This document shows, in pieces, positions 27,316-37,447 of a stretch of DNA of 64,000 bases; the stretch's first letter is position 1, and each line of letters opens with the position of its first letter. The stretch is from assembly GCA_009829735.1 (NCBI GenBank), contig CM020620.1:17008354-17072353 (forward strand), read 5' to 3'. Below the pieces are notes generated by a model. It did no database searches and was not told the origin of the DNA. It was given only the letters and a program-made list of their open reading frames with translations. The position numbers and the translations under genes are program-made. The DNA is from Pyropia yezoensis. Taxonomy: Eukaryota > Rhodophyta > Bangiophyceae > Bangiales > Bangiaceae.

Positions 27316-30300
27316 ATGGCCGGCGGCGGCGGCGACGATCCGCCCCGTGCGCCCGCCGCCGCCGTGGACACCGTGACAGACGAGCCGGTTCCGCCGCTGC
27401 AGGAGGACAATCTTCCAGACGAGATGGGAGGACCGGGCGGGCCATCTCGCAAGCGCGCATCCTCCAGTGGCACCCGCTACAAGGACTTCACTCCAGAGGC
27501 CAAGCGGCATGCCATTGAGCGCAAGAAAATCCGGCTCAAGTCGCGGGAGGAGCCGGGGTCTGGGCCCCCGCCGCTCCAACGTCCCTCGCCGGAGGTGGCC
27601 CACGCGAGTCGGCAGCGGCGGCTGCAGATTCGGAGGGAGCGGATCCCTCACGGCCGGGCGACCGCACGCGCGGCCCCGCTTGCCTGCCCCCCTGAGAGCA
27701 GTGCGGGAGGCACCAAGCGGGCGTGCCGTGCCGCTGTGGTGGGGCCGCCGGCCGGCACAGATGCGCACGTCGAGCCCCAAGGTACAGGGGGAGCGGCAGC
27801 TGCGCCAGCGCCTGGCAGGCCTGCGGGTGATGATCCTCGACCAGCTGTCCAGGCGCCGAGTACCGGTGCCCAACCAGCAGCAGCCATTCTGCCGAGTACT
27901 TTGCCGCCCGACACGGTGCCTATGGAGCATGCCGAGTTGGTGCCGGCGCTGGCAACTCCTGGGGCAACGCTGGGGGCTTTGAGACCAGAGGGCACCCAGT
28001 GTCAAACGGCGACAGTGGAGGGGCCGACAAGCCAGATGGCGGCACCGTTGGCTGGGGTTGCGGCCAAACCTGCCACAGACGCCATTGGGGACACCCCTCT
28101 GCACCGTGCAGCGATCGGCGGGGAAGTGGTGGCCGTGTGGTCCCTGCTGCAGCGTACACCTGTGGACTTCAGAGACGCTGACGGGCAGACCGCGCTGCAC
28201 TTGGCCGCCCGGCGAGGGCATGTTCACGTCGTGTGGGCGCTTCTGGCGAATGGTGCGGCAGTGACCATTGAGTCACTGCGAGGGACAGCACCTCTGCACG
28301 AAGCTGCTGGGGGCGGCTACATGAGGGTCGTGCAGGCGCTACTGGCGGCCGGCGCGGCGGTGAATGCGGAGACGACGGTCAAGGAATCGCCGCTGCACGT
28401 GGCGGCGGAGGGCGGCCACAAGGAGGTCGTGCAGTCGCTGTTGAATGCCAAAGCTGTGGTGAGCGCGCAGACGGTAGACAAGAGTACGCCGCTGCACGTG
28501 GCGGCGGAGGGCGGCCACAAGGAGGTCGTGCTGGCGCTGCTGGCGGCGGGCGCGGCGGTTGACGCTCAGAATGAAGGCAATTGCACGCCGCTGCACGTGG
28601 CGGTGTCGGGCGGCCACAAGGAGGTCGTGCTAGCGCTGCTGGCGGCCGGCGCGGCGGTTGACGCGGAGAGCAGCACGACGTGCACGCCGCTGCACGAGGC
28701 GGCGAGGGGCGGCCACAAGGAGGTCGTGCTAGCGCTGCTGGCGGCCGGCGCGGCGGTTGACGCAGAGTGCATCCAGAAGGGGACGCCGCTGCACCTGGCG
28801 GCGAAGGGCGGCCACAAGGAGGTCGTGCTGGCGCTTCTGGCGGCCGGCGCGGGGGTTGACGCGGAGAGCAGCATGAAGGGGACGCCGCTGCACGAGGCGG
28901 CGACGGGCGGCCACAAGGAGGTCGTGCTGGCGCTGCTGGCGGCGGGCGCGGCGGTTGACGCTCAGAATGAAGGCAATTGCACGCCGCTGCACGTGGCGGT
29001 GTCGGGCGGCCACAAGGAGGTCGTGCTAGCACTCCTGGCGGCTGGCGCGGCGGTTGACGCGGAGAGCAGCACGACGTGCACGCCGCTGCACGAGGCGGCG
29101 AGGGGCGGCCACAAGGAGGTCGTGCTAGCGCTGCTGGCGGCCGGCGCGGCGGTTGACGAGGAGAGCAGCGTAAAGTGGACGCCGCTGCACGAGGCGGCGA
29201 GAGGCGGCCACAAGGAGGTCGTGCTAGCGCTGCTGGCGGCCGGCGCGGCGGTTGACGCGGAGAGCAGCATGAAGGGGACGCCGCTGCACGTGGCTGCGAG
29301 GGCCGGCCACAAGGAGGTCGTGCTGTCGCTTGTGGCGGCCGGCGCGGCGGTTGACGCGGAGAGCAGCGTACAGCGGACGCCGCTGCACGAGGCGGCGAGA
29401 GGCGGCCACAAGGAGGTCGTGCTGTCGCTGCTGGCGGCCGGCGCGGCGGTTGACGCGGAGAGCAGCATGAAGGGGACGCCGCTGCACGTGGCTGCGAGGG
29501 CCGGCCACAAGGAGGTCGTGCTGTCGCTTCTGGCGGCCGGCGCGGCGGTTGACGCAGAGAGCAGCGTAGAGTGGACGCCGCTGCACGAGGCGGCGACGGG
29601 CGGCCACAAGGAGGTCGTTCTAGCGCTGCTGGCGGCCGGCGCGGCGGTTGACGCGGAGAGCAGCACGACGTGCACGCCACTGCACGAGGCGGCGAGGGGC
29701 GGCCACAAGGAGGTCGTGCTGTCGCTGCTGGCGGCCGGCGCGGCGGTTGACGCAGAGAGCAGCGTAAAGTGGACGCCGCTGCACCTGGCGGCGACGGGCG
29801 GCCACAAGGAGGTCGTGCTGGCGCTTCGGGCGGCCGGCGCGGCGGTTGACGCGGAGTGCATCCAGAAGGGGACGCCGCTGCACCTGGCGGCGGAGGGCGG
29901 CCACAAGGAGGTCGTGTTGGCGCTGCTGGCGGCCGGCGCGGCGGTTGACGCGGAGAGCAGCGTAATTTGGACGCCACTGCACGTGGCGGCGGAGGGCGGC
30001 CACAAGGAGGTCGTGCTAGCGCTGCTGGCGGCCAGCGCGTCGGTTGACGCGAAGTGCAGCATAACTTTGACGCCGCTGCACCTGGCGGCGACGGGCGGCC
30101 ACAAGGAGGTCGTGCTAGCGCTGCTGGTGGCCGGCGCGGGGGTTGACGCGGAGTGCATCGAGAAGGGGACGCCGCTGCACGTGGCGGCGAAGGGCGGCCA
30201 CAAGGAGGTCGTGCTGGCGCTTCTGGCGGCCGGCGCGGCGGTTGACGCAGAGAGCAGCGTAGAGTGGACGCCGCTGGACGAGGCGGCGAGGGGCGGCCAC

Positions 30301-31434
30301 AAGGAGGTCGTGCTAGCGCTGCTGGCGGCCGGCGCGGCGGTTGACGCGGAATGCATCCAGAAGGGGACGCCGCTGCACCTGGCGGCGGAGGGCGGCCACA
30401 AGGAGGTCGTGCTGTCGCTGCTGGCGGCCGGCGCGGCGGTTGACGCTCAGGATGAAGGCAATTTCACGCCGCTGCACGTGGCGGTGTCGGGCGGCCACAA
30501 GGAGGTCGTGCTAGCGCTGCTGGCGGCCGGCGCGGCGGTTGACGCGGAGAGCAGCGTAAAGTGGACGCCGCTGCACGAGGCGGCGACGGGCGGCCACAAG
30601 GAGGTCGTGCTGGCGCTGCTGGCGGCCGGCGCGGCGGTTGACGCGGAGTGCATCCAGAAGGAGACGCCGCTGCACCTGGCGGCGGAGGGCGGCCACAAGG
30701 AGGTCGTGCTGTCGCTGCTGGCGGCCGGCGCGGCGATTGACGCTCAGAATGAAGGCAATTGCACGCCGCTGCACGTGGCGGCGAGGGGCGGCCACAAGGA
30801 GGTCGTGCTAGCGCTGCTGGCGGCCGGCGCGGCGGTTGACGCGGAGAGCAGCGTAAAGTGGACGCCGCTGCACCTGGCGGCGAGGGGCGGCCACAAGGAG
30901 GTCGTGCTGGCGCTGCTGGCGGCCGGCGCGGCGGTTGACGCGGAGAGCAGCACGACGTGCACGCCGCTGCACGAGGCGGCGAGGGGCGGCCACAAGGAGG
31001 TCGTGCTAGCGCTGCTGGCGGCCGGCGCGGCGGTTGACGCGGAGAGCAGCGTAAAGTGGACGCCGCTGCACCTGGCGGCGAGGGGCGGCCACAAGGAGGT
31101 CGTGCTAGCGCTGCTGGCGGCCGGCGCGGCGGTTGACGCGGAGAGCAGCGTACAGCGGACGCCGCTGCACGAGGCGGCGAGGGGCGGCCACAAGGAGGTC
31201 GTGCTAGCGCTGCTGGCGGCCGGCGCGGCGGTTGACGCAGAGTGCATCCAGAAGGGGACGCCGCTGCACGTGGCTGCGAGGGCCGGCCACAAAGAGGTCG
31301 TGCTGGCGCTTCTGGCGGCTGGCGCGGCGGTTGACGCGGAGAGCAGCATGAAGGGGACGCCCGCTGCACGTGGCGGCGACGGGCGGCCACAAGGAGGTCG
31401 TGCTAGCGCTGCTCGCGGCCGGCGCGGCGGTTGA
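27316..31434 (+). CDS. Giant ankyrin-repeat protein, frame broken near the end
   Basis: From ATG 27316 (GAGATGG) the frame gives 1372 residues. Residues 1-255: disordered, with a basic patch (KRHAIERKKIRLKSRE) and Pro/Ala-rich sequence. From about residue 256 (base 28081) 33 complete ankyrin repeats of 33 residues follow, consensus TPLHxAAxGGHKEVVLALLAAGAAVDA. The first four repeats are diverged like an N-cap; repeats 5-33 are almost identical at DNA level (99-bp period). At 31358-31364 the repeat codon string ACGCCGCTGCAC has one extra C, so this frame leaves the repeat and stops at 31434, while the repeats continue intact in the next frame. Such proteins are binding scaffolds; no effector or membrane domain is seen. 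Whether the real product ends here or continues depends on that base. Confidence 0.85.
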   Translation: MAGGGGDDPPRAPAAAVDTVTDEPVPPLQEDNLPDEMGGPGGPSRKRASSSGTRYKDFTPEAKRHAIERKKIRLKSREEPGSGPPPLQRPSPEVAHASRQRRLQIRRERIPHGRATARAAPLACPPESSAGGTKRACRAAVVGPPAGTDAHVEPQGTGGAAAAPAPGRPAGDDPRPAVQAPSTGAQPAAAILPSTLPPDTVPMEHAELVPALATPGATLGALRPEGTQCQTATVEGPTSQMAAPLAGVAAKPATDAIGDTPLHRAAIGGEVVAVWSLLQRTPVDFRDADGQTALHLAARRGHVHVVWALLANGAAVTIESLRGTAPLHEAAGGGYMRVVQALLAAGAAVNAETTVKESPLHVAAEGGHKEVVQSLLNAKAVVSAQTVDKSTPLHVAAEGGHKEVVLALLAAGAAVDAQNEGNCTPLHVAVSGGHKEVVLALLAAGAAVDAESSTTCTPLHEAARGGHKEVVLALLAAGAAVDAECIQKGTPLHLAAKGGHKEVVLALLAAGAGVDAESSMKGTPLHEAATGGHKEVVLALLAAGAAVDAQNEGNCTPLHVAVSGGHKEVVLALLAAGAAVDAESSTTCTPLHEAARGGHKEVVLALLAAGAAVDEESSVKWTPLHEAARGGHKEVVLALLAAGAAVDAESSMKGTPLHVAARAGHKEVVLSLVAAGAAVDAESSVQRTPLHEAARGGHKEVVLSLLAAGAAVDAESSMKGTPLHVAARAGHKEVVLSLLAAGAAVDAESSVEWTPLHEAATGGHKEVVLALLAAGAAVDAESSTTCTPLHEAARGGHKEVVLSLLAAGAAVDAESSVKWTPLHLAATGGHKEVVLALRAAGAAVDAECIQKGTPLHLAAEGGHKEVVLALLAAGAAVDAESSVIWTPLHVAAEGGHKEVVLALLAASASVDAKCSITLTPLHLAATGGHKEVVLALLVAGAGVDAECIEKGTPLHVAAKGGHKEVVLALLAAGAAVDAESSVEWTPLDEAARGGHKEVVLALLAAGAAVDAECIQKGTPLHLAAEGGHKEVVLSLLAAGAAVDAQDEGNFTPLHVAVSGGHKEVVLALLAAGAAVDAESSVKWTPLHEAATGGHKEVVLALLAAGAAVDAECIQKETPLHLAAEGGHKEVVLSLLAAGAAIDAQNEGNCTPLHVAARGGHKEVVLALLAAGAAVDAESSVKWTPLHLAARGGHKEVVLALLAAGAAVDAESSTTCTPLHEAARGGHKEVVLALLAAGAAVDAESSVKWTPLHLAARGGHKEVVLALLAAGAAVDAESSVQRTPLHEAARGGHKEVVLALLAAGAAVDAECIQKGTPLHVAARAGHKEVVLALLAAGAAVDAESSMKGTPAARGGDGRPQGGRASAARGRRGG

Positions 31435-31734
31435 CGTGGAGAGCAGCACGACGTGCACGCCGCTGCACGTGGCGGCGAGGGGCGGGCACGAGGAGGTCGT
31501 GCTAGCGCTGCTGGCGGCCGGCGCGGCGGTTGACGCGGAGAGCAGCATGAAGGGGACGCCGCTGCACGAGGCGGCGAGGGGCGGCCACAGGGAGGTCGTT
31601 CTAGCGCTGCTGGCGGCCGGCGCGGCGGTTGACGCGGAGAGCAGCATGAAGTGGACGCCGCTGCACCTGGCGGCGGAGGACGGCCATACGAGGGTCGTGC
31701 AGGCCCTGTTGATGGCCAAAGCTCCAGTGAGCGC
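28081..31734 (+). repeat. 99-bp tandem array encoding 37 ankyrin repeats
   Basis: Period 99 bp (33 codons) from about 28081. Helix codons are nearly invariant (GGCGGCCACAAGGAGGTCGT in almost every unit), whereas the hairpin tip alternates among a few cassettes (ESSM-KG, ECIQ-KG, ESST-TC, QNEG-NC, ESSV-KW/QR/EW). Units 1-4 and 37 are diverged caps. Near identity points to recent unequal exchange or gene conversion. Confidence 0.93.
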
Positions 31735-32525
31735 GCAGACTGTCGACCGGAGGCGATGGAGGGCGACCATACGGACGTCGTGCCTACGCTGCTTGGGGTG
31801 GGCGCGATGGTGGGCTTGGTGGATTAAGCCGAAGAGATGCCTCACGTGGGGGCTGCCGGCGTCCACGGAGCGGTTGTTGAGGTGCTGCTGTTGGCCTGCG
31901 CTCCGTAGACGGCGAACAAGAGGACCTAGTTGTACTTGTCGACGAGGGGCGGTGCTGTCGTGGTTGTGGAGGCGGTGCTGGATGCCGGTGCGGCAAACGA
32001 CATGAAGTATGGGGACTGGTCGATGCTGCTGCATCATACGGCGAGGGGGGGGCACGTGCAGGTCGTGGAGGCGCTTCTCAAGGTCTGTGTGGCATTGGGC
32101 GTGAAGAATGGGGACAAGGAGACGCCACAGCACCTGGCGGTGATGGGCGGCCACACGACTGTCGTGGTGGCGCTGCTTGTGGCCGTCGTAGAAGTTGACG
32201 TGGCGAGTGAGAACCAGCAGACGCTGCTGTGCATGGCGGTAGACGGGCTGCTTACGGACACCGTTCGTCACCTGTTGGACTACGATGCGGCGGTGAACGC
32301 GACAGATGTAGGCAAGTGGACGCCGCTGCACATGCGCCATGTGCAGCGGCTAGGCGCAGCCGCATGTGGCTCGTACGGTTGCTGCCGGATGCTGGCGTGG
32401 CGATGAATGCAGAGACGGCGCGCAAGCGGACGCCGCTGCTTGGCATAGGGCTTTTATTGAGCAGACGCCGCTGGGCGCCGCTGCCGAGAGCGCCACGCGG
32501 GAGTAGGGGACGTAGTGGTAACTGA
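31370..32525 (+). pseudogene. Frame-shifted 3' continuation of the ankyrin array, decaying
   Basis: Repeats 34-37 (31370-31740) are intact in the +1 register relative to the main frame. After SAQTVD at about 31745 this frame loses repeat character, while another frame (about 31755-31828) reads EGDHTDVVPTLLGVGAMV. Further ankyrin-like blocks lie at 31930-32340 (ARGGHVQVVEALL, MGGHTTVVVALL, DAAVNATDVGKWTPLH) and about 32385-32440 (DAGVAMNAETARKRTPL). At least three frame changes are needed to read the whole region. Diverged sequence plus multiple breaks argue for real decay beyond 31745, unlike the single-base step at 31360. Confidence 0.75.
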
Positions 32526-33857
32526 AGTTGGTACTGCGGACCGCCCGCGCGGCGGTGGGCGAGGAGGATTACGCAAATCGAGACGCCGCTGGTGGCACTC
32601 GCACGGCCGACACGGCGACGATTGCAAACCGTGTTGCCGCGTATCCGTGCGCGCGGGCGGGGCTCGACCGTGTTCCGCTTGTCGGCGCGGGGGGAAGACT
32701 GCACGCGCCCTCAAGAAGCGTGCCGAAGGGGGGGGGGGCGCGCTCCTTGTGCTGGTGGCGGCTTGGGCGCCGCGGACAGGCTGGTCATGGGGTCGGACGA
32801 GACGGCCGCCTGCGCGTCGGGTCGGCAGCGCCCCCCCCGGCCGGGCCTCCTCTGACCCCTTCCCCGCCATCCACCTGGTACGCGTGTCGTCGACCGCCCG
32901 CCCCACCCCCCACCACCCGCGTCAACGAGCCCGGCCGGGGCAGCGTCGGGCGAACGACAGGTGGGCCCCCGTGTCGACGTTTGGCTTTCCGCCGGCGCAC
33001 TACCGGCCTACAGCCCCCACCGCCTGCGCTCACACCCGTCCTGCCGCCCAACGCTGTGGGCCCGTGCGCTCGCGCGCTCAGACACACATGCACGAAACCG
33101 GCGCGCGTCACGGCCGGGTCGACCGCACGGTGGGGGGGTGTACGACCGTGAGTGGCACACACGCCAACCGCTGCTCCCCGGCTGTGCCTGTCGGCGTGCC
33201 CGACCGGTGGGTATGGGTACCAGCGAAGCGGGCCACAGGCTGGATGCCAAGTGAGGGCAGGGGCGTCAAGGTGGGGCTCGCCAACGCGGGGCCGGCGGAG
33301 GCGGCCTTGTGGTCCACGAGGGATAGGGTTGCGCGCGTGTTGCTCGATTTTTTTTTTCATTGCCCGTACGTTTACGTCTTGAGTGCCGGCAGTCAAAGCC
33401 CCCACCCCCCCCTGACGGCCTGCCGCGTTACGGTTCCCCGCGGCGGCCACTGCCTGGGCGACAGCGGCCGCGCTGCCCGGTGAATGGGGGCGGGCAGGGG
33501 GTGGCACGGGCGGTGCTTGCCCCCCACGCGAAAGGGTGTCACCGCAACAGCGGTCGATGGAATGAGGGACCCATTGACACGAAAGAGGCAGCGAGTCACG
33601 CTGCGGGGGCGTCTGTCCACACGTGTGGGGCCCCATCATTGTACTAGCAACACCCCCTCCCGCGGCCCCTCCCGCCTTACATCTTACCCCCCCCTCCCCT
33701 CCCTCCTCTGCGCCGCCGTTGCCCTCCCCTATTTTTTTGGCTTGCCCATGCTCCGACAAAGTCGGCTGCTGTGGCCGTCGGCGGGATGAGTACCGTAGGT
33801 GCAGGGCGAGGGCGGGTGTTCAACGCGCCACGCCCAGGGCAGAGCGGATGGGGGAGT
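32526..33857. other. Intergenic, nothing convincing
   Basis: GC-rich, with a G10 run at 32729, T9 at 33348 and C-rich tracts. Long frames on both strands lack recognisable domains and natural composition. Confidence 0.4.
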
Positions 33858-34112
33858 TCATGTAGATAGCGAGAAAAACAAAGGTACTCGCCCGGGATGC
33901 TGCTGCAGCCGGCGCGCGGCGCAGGCCATCCACCGCGGCGTCGACGTAACAAAAGCAAACGGGCTGGTGCACGCCGCAGACTTGCCGCCAACGGCTACCG
34001 CGCCGGGCGTCGGGGGCTCGCCCAGGCTACCAGCGGCAGCCAGAGTAGATACCGCGGCCGTCCCCCAAACGATGGCAGCAGCCACGAGAACCAGGCAGGA
34101 CAAGCGACCCAT
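33858..34112 (-). CDS. Possible small secreted protein or first exon
   Basis: 84 residues from ATG 34112: MGRLSCLVLVAAAIVWGTAA resembles a signal peptide, followed by about 60 residues without recognised features and ending at 33858. It could be the first exon of a longer gene, since no homologous domain follows. Support is only the hydrophobic N-terminus. Confidence 0.25.
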   Translation of the reverse strand: MGRLSCLVLVAAAIVWGTAAVSTLAAAGSLGEPPTPGAVAVGGKSAACTSPFAFVTSTPRWMACAARRLQQHPGRVPLFFSLST

Positions 34113-34271
34113 GGTGTGACGACCACCGCCCACCAAAAGAACGACGGGAGGGTACAAGCAACAGAGACGAGGTCCCTGGACGTCCGCACTGCTCTGTACC
34201 CACCTCCCCCACCCCCCCTCCCCCTCCCGCACTCCCGCCTCCCTCCCCACGCCCCCACACCGGCAAGTCCG

Positions 34272-35234
34272 TCATAGGCGGCTGCGGAGCTTGCCCTCCC
34301 CCCGCTGCACCCCGGGTGGGCGGTCGCGGCCGTCGTCGTCCCCCCCCCCCCAGGCCTCCACCTCTGGGGGCGGCCACGCCTTTGGCGGCTCCACCCCCGG
34401 CACACAGCGGTAGCGCACAAAGTCCGCGTCAGCCCAGCCGCGCCTCCGCAGGTATTCCTCGTCAATGAGGGCCTCCCCCGTGGTGAGCCCCCCCCCCGCC
34501 CCCCCCGCGTCGCCCGGCACCTCGGCGATGAGCCGCTCCACCGCGTCGGCCACAATGTCCGCCGACCGCCAGTCGCCGCGGCGGCCCAGCCCAAAGTTCT
34601 TGGTCGCGTAGCTCTCCACCAGCGTCGCCGGCCACAGCGCGTTGACCGTCACGCCCGTGCCGGCGAGCTCCGCCCCCGCGCCCAGCGCGAGGATGGTCAT
34701 CCCCCACTTGGAGATGAGGTAGGCGGCCTTGCCCTTGGCCCACCGGCCCATCCCGTCCATTGGCGGCGACATGACAATGATCCGCCCGTGGCCGGCGGCG
34801 CGCATCGCCGGCAGCACCGCGCGAGTGCACGCAAAGGCGCCCCGCGCGTTCACCCCGTGGACGAGGTCGTACCGCCCCAGCGGCGTGTCCGCCACGTCCC
34901 GCCACCAGAGCGCCCCCGAGTTGCACACCAGCGCGTCGATGCGGCCAAAGGCGGCGAGCGTGCGGGTGGCCATCCCCGCAACAGCCTCTTCGTCGCGGAC
35001 GTCAACGGCCAAGGGGAGGGCGCGGACGCCCAGCGCCCGCACCTCGGCCGCGACGGTGTAGATGGTGCCGGGCAGCGTCGGGTGGGGGGTGGTGGACTTG
35101 GCCGCAATGACAATGTGCATGCCCTCCCGCGCCAGCCGCAGCGCAATGGCACGGCCAATGCCACGGGAGGCGCCCGTCACAATCGCCACCTGCCCAGCGA
35201 GGGGGGAAGGCGGGGGGGGGTGGGGGGGCACCAT
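34272..35234 (-). CDS. HSDL2-like short-chain dehydrogenase/reductase
   Basis: NAD(P)-dependent oxidoreductase, 320 residues from ATG 35234. Rossmann motif TGASRGIG (20-27), VDVRDE (78-82), CNSG (104-107, NNAG-like), catalytic Ser156 in MSPPM, and Tyr172-x-x-x-Lys176 (YLISKWGM). AAKSTTPHPTLPGTIYT and VNALWPAT are hallmarks of the hydroxysteroid dehydrogenase-like 2 branch, linked to fatty-acid or sterol metabolism in peroxisomes or mitochondria. Animal HSDL2 has a C-terminal sterol carrier (SCP2) domain; here a 60-residue charged Gly/Pro-rich tail replaces it. Upstream codons in the same frame are a pure Pro/Leu run and were left out. Same strand as the thioesterase and MFS genes. Confidence 0.88.
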   Translation of the reverse strand: MVPPHPPPPSPLAGQVAIVTGASRGIGRAIALRLAREGMHIVIAAKSTTPHPTLPGTIYTVAAEVRALGVRALPLAVDVRDEEAVAGMATRTLAAFGRIDALVCNSGALWWRDVADTPLGRYDLVHGVNARGAFACTRAVLPAMRAAGHGRIIVMSPPMDGMGRWAKGKAAYLISKWGMTILALGAGAELAGTGVTVNALWPATLVESYATKNFGLGRRGDWRSADIVADAVERLIAEVPGDAGGAGGGLTTGEALIDEEYLRRRGWADADFVRYRCVPGVEPPKAWPPPEVEAWGGGDDDGRDRPPGVQRGEGKLRSRL

Positions 35235-35860
35235 GGTCGTACGCTCAAGGGGCTTTGGGGAGGGGCGGGGGGGAAGAGGAATGCCTGGGGGTGGAGGCTG
35301 GAGCAGAAGGGGTGGGGCTGAGGGGGTGAGGGTGAAGAGGAAGGGGGGGGGGTGGAGAGGGAGGGGTGCGGGAGGCGGGTGGAGGAGAAGGGGTGGGGCG
35401 GGGGGGGGGGGGGGGGGTGGAGGGGGGACAACGGGGGGAGGGGAGAGGACGAGCAAAGGAGCCGCCCTCAATAGGTGTGGGGGACAAGGAGAGGAGGTGG
35501 GGGGGGGGCGACGAGAGGGGCAGCCCTCAAGGAGCAGGCGGTAGGATGAGGGGCGCCGGGCAGTCCTAGCGTGCGTCGCACGCGGCAGCGCGCCCGGTCA
35601 AGGAAAGGGCGCAGTCGGGAACGGGGAAGGGAGAGGGGGGGTCTTCCCCGACCCCACACGCGGGGCAAAGAGCCACGTGGAGGCCCGCCAATCCCTGCGG
35701 CGCCCAATTCCGCCCAGTGGAAGCGGCGTGAGGGAACAGAGATGGGAGAGGACGAGCAGATGCACGAAAAAAGCGACACAAGAGACACGCCGGGCGAGCC
35801 CCTTTTCCCTCTCTTTCCTGGCAAACGGCGAGATCCACCCACATATTAATATACACATGC
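35235..35860. other. Spacer between SDR and thioesterase genes
   Basis: Purine-rich on the plus strand (GGGGTGGAG runs, G17 at about 35401-35417). TATGTAC words begin near 35865. No gene. Confidence 0.4.
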
Positions 35861-37239
35861 CTACTGCACGCACTGTATGTACATAAAGTATGTACCTACA
35901 TAGCGCCTGTGGGCCTTGAAACCCCAGAGCCGCACGCGCGCCGGCAATGGCCGTCGCCGCCGCCGCCGCCGTCGCCCACCACATCCGGGTGTGGTGACGG
36001 GGCCCCGTCCCCGTCCCCGGCCGCGCCCGCGCGGGGCGCCCGCCCCCGTCGCCGCGGCGCAGCTGTGTACGGGCGGCAGCGCCGCGTGGTGCTTGGCGGC
36101 AGCGCCGCTCCGGCGGCGGGGCGGGGTGCCGCCAGGAAGCACCCCCCCCCCCGCCCCCCTCACCCCCCCCGCCGCCGGCGCGTCGCCCCGCAGGGTTGCC
36201 CCGCCCGGTGTGGCTACATACTGGGCGGGGGGGCGCCCCCCCCCCCCCCCCCCCCCGTGGGGGAGTGCCGCTGCCGCCGCGGCGCGCCGTTTGTGGGAGC
36301 GGCCGGCCGCGGACCGGCGCATGGGCACGGGGTGCGTGCGGCAGCCCACCCGCCGCGTGGTGCCCCAAGGGCGGGTACCGTACAGTACGGTACGGTAGGT
36401 ATGTACATACACCCCGCCGCCCCCCCCGCGCTCCTCCCAGAGCAGCCGGCCGGCCTGCCTGCCTGCCTGCCCCCCCCCCCCCCAACTACCCCCCGCCGTG
36501 GGCGTCCGCCCCCCCCCCCCCCCGGCGCCCGTCCCGTCAGGGCGCACCAAGAACTGGGTCACCCGCACCAGCGCAAGGTGCTTGCGCCCCCCCCCCCCCA
36601 CGTTCACCCCCTCCCCCTCCCGCTTCCCCCCCCCCCCCCCCCCCTCCTCCTCCTCCTCCCCCCACACCCCCACCGCCCACACCTGCGTGCTCCGGCCGCC
36701 GTGCACCATCTCCGCGACGGCGGTGAGGACCCCCCCCCCCCCACCCCCCCCCCACCGCCCCCCGAGGGTGCCCACGAACGACGCGTCCAGGCCGAGCGTC
36801 ACCAGGGACGTTACCCCCGGCGGCGCCGCGGCGGCCGCCGCCGCCCCGGCGGCCGCGTCCGCCAGCGCCACCACCGCCCCGCCGTGGACGGCCCCGTTGG
36901 CCGCCCGGTGCGCCGCCGTCACGCGCATGGTGAGGATGACGCTCGGCGGGGCGGCGGCGGCGGCGGCGGGCCCGCCCACAGACGCCCCGTCCGTGGCGGC
37001 AGCGGCGGCGGGGGTGGCGGCGGCGGCGGCGGCGGCGCCCGGCACGGGCGGCACCCCCCGCCCCCCGCCGGCCGCCGCCGCTGGCCCCGCGGCGGTGATG
37101 GCCATGCCGAGGGTGGTGGGCAGGCCCGCCAGGGCGGGCGCCAGCGCCACTGCCAGCGGCACCCCCGCCGCGGTCGCAGCCGCGAGGCGGCCGGCCAGGT
37201 CCCCGCCGCCCGCCGCCGCCGCCGCCGTCGGTGGAGGTA

Positions 37240-37270
<31 letters not shown>

Positions 37271-37447
37271 TGGTGGTGGTGGTGGTGGCGGCGGTGGCGG
37301 TGGGGCGTCCTGGTGTCCCCGCCGGCCCGCGGCGGCGGCGGCGGCGGCCCGGGGGGGCACGGCCGCCGCCACGGCGGGGGGAGCCCAGCGCGGGCGGCCG
37401 GCCGCCGCCGCCGCCCCGCGGCGGAGGAGCGGCAGCCACAACGCCAT
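35861..37447 (-). CDS. Hotdog-fold (PaaI/4HBT-type) thioesterase, 3' end uncertain
   Basis: Hydrolyses acyl-CoA thioesters. ATG 37447 begins MALWLPLLRRGAAAAAGR, an Arg/Ala-rich mitochondrial or plastid presequence, then a Pro run of about 20. The hotdog domain lies at about residues 175-305: MRVTAAHRAANGAVHGGAVVALADAA (with the HGG active-site loop and the following acidic residue), VTLGLDASFVGTL, VLTAVAEMVHGGRSTQVW and LALVRVTQFLVR. After that (below about 36535) the frame runs on for over 200 residues of Gly/Arg/Pro sequence containing TATGTAC words typical of non-coding edges. So the true end is probably near 36480-36535, lost at a C14 homopolymer. A Glu/Gly-rich insert splits the last two strands. 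Confidence 0.65.

Noticed and set aside
28379-31390. Long minus-strand frames across the ankyrin region (up to 532 codons)
   Set aside because: They are antisense shadows of the 99-bp repeat, reading as periodic Pro/Arg or Ala/Ser strings; a repeat whose length is a multiple of three keeps antisense frames open.
32785-33759. 324-codon minus-strand frame
   Set aside because: Gly/Arg/Pro/Ala composition, no recognised domain and no conserved-looking block; treated as a GC artefact.
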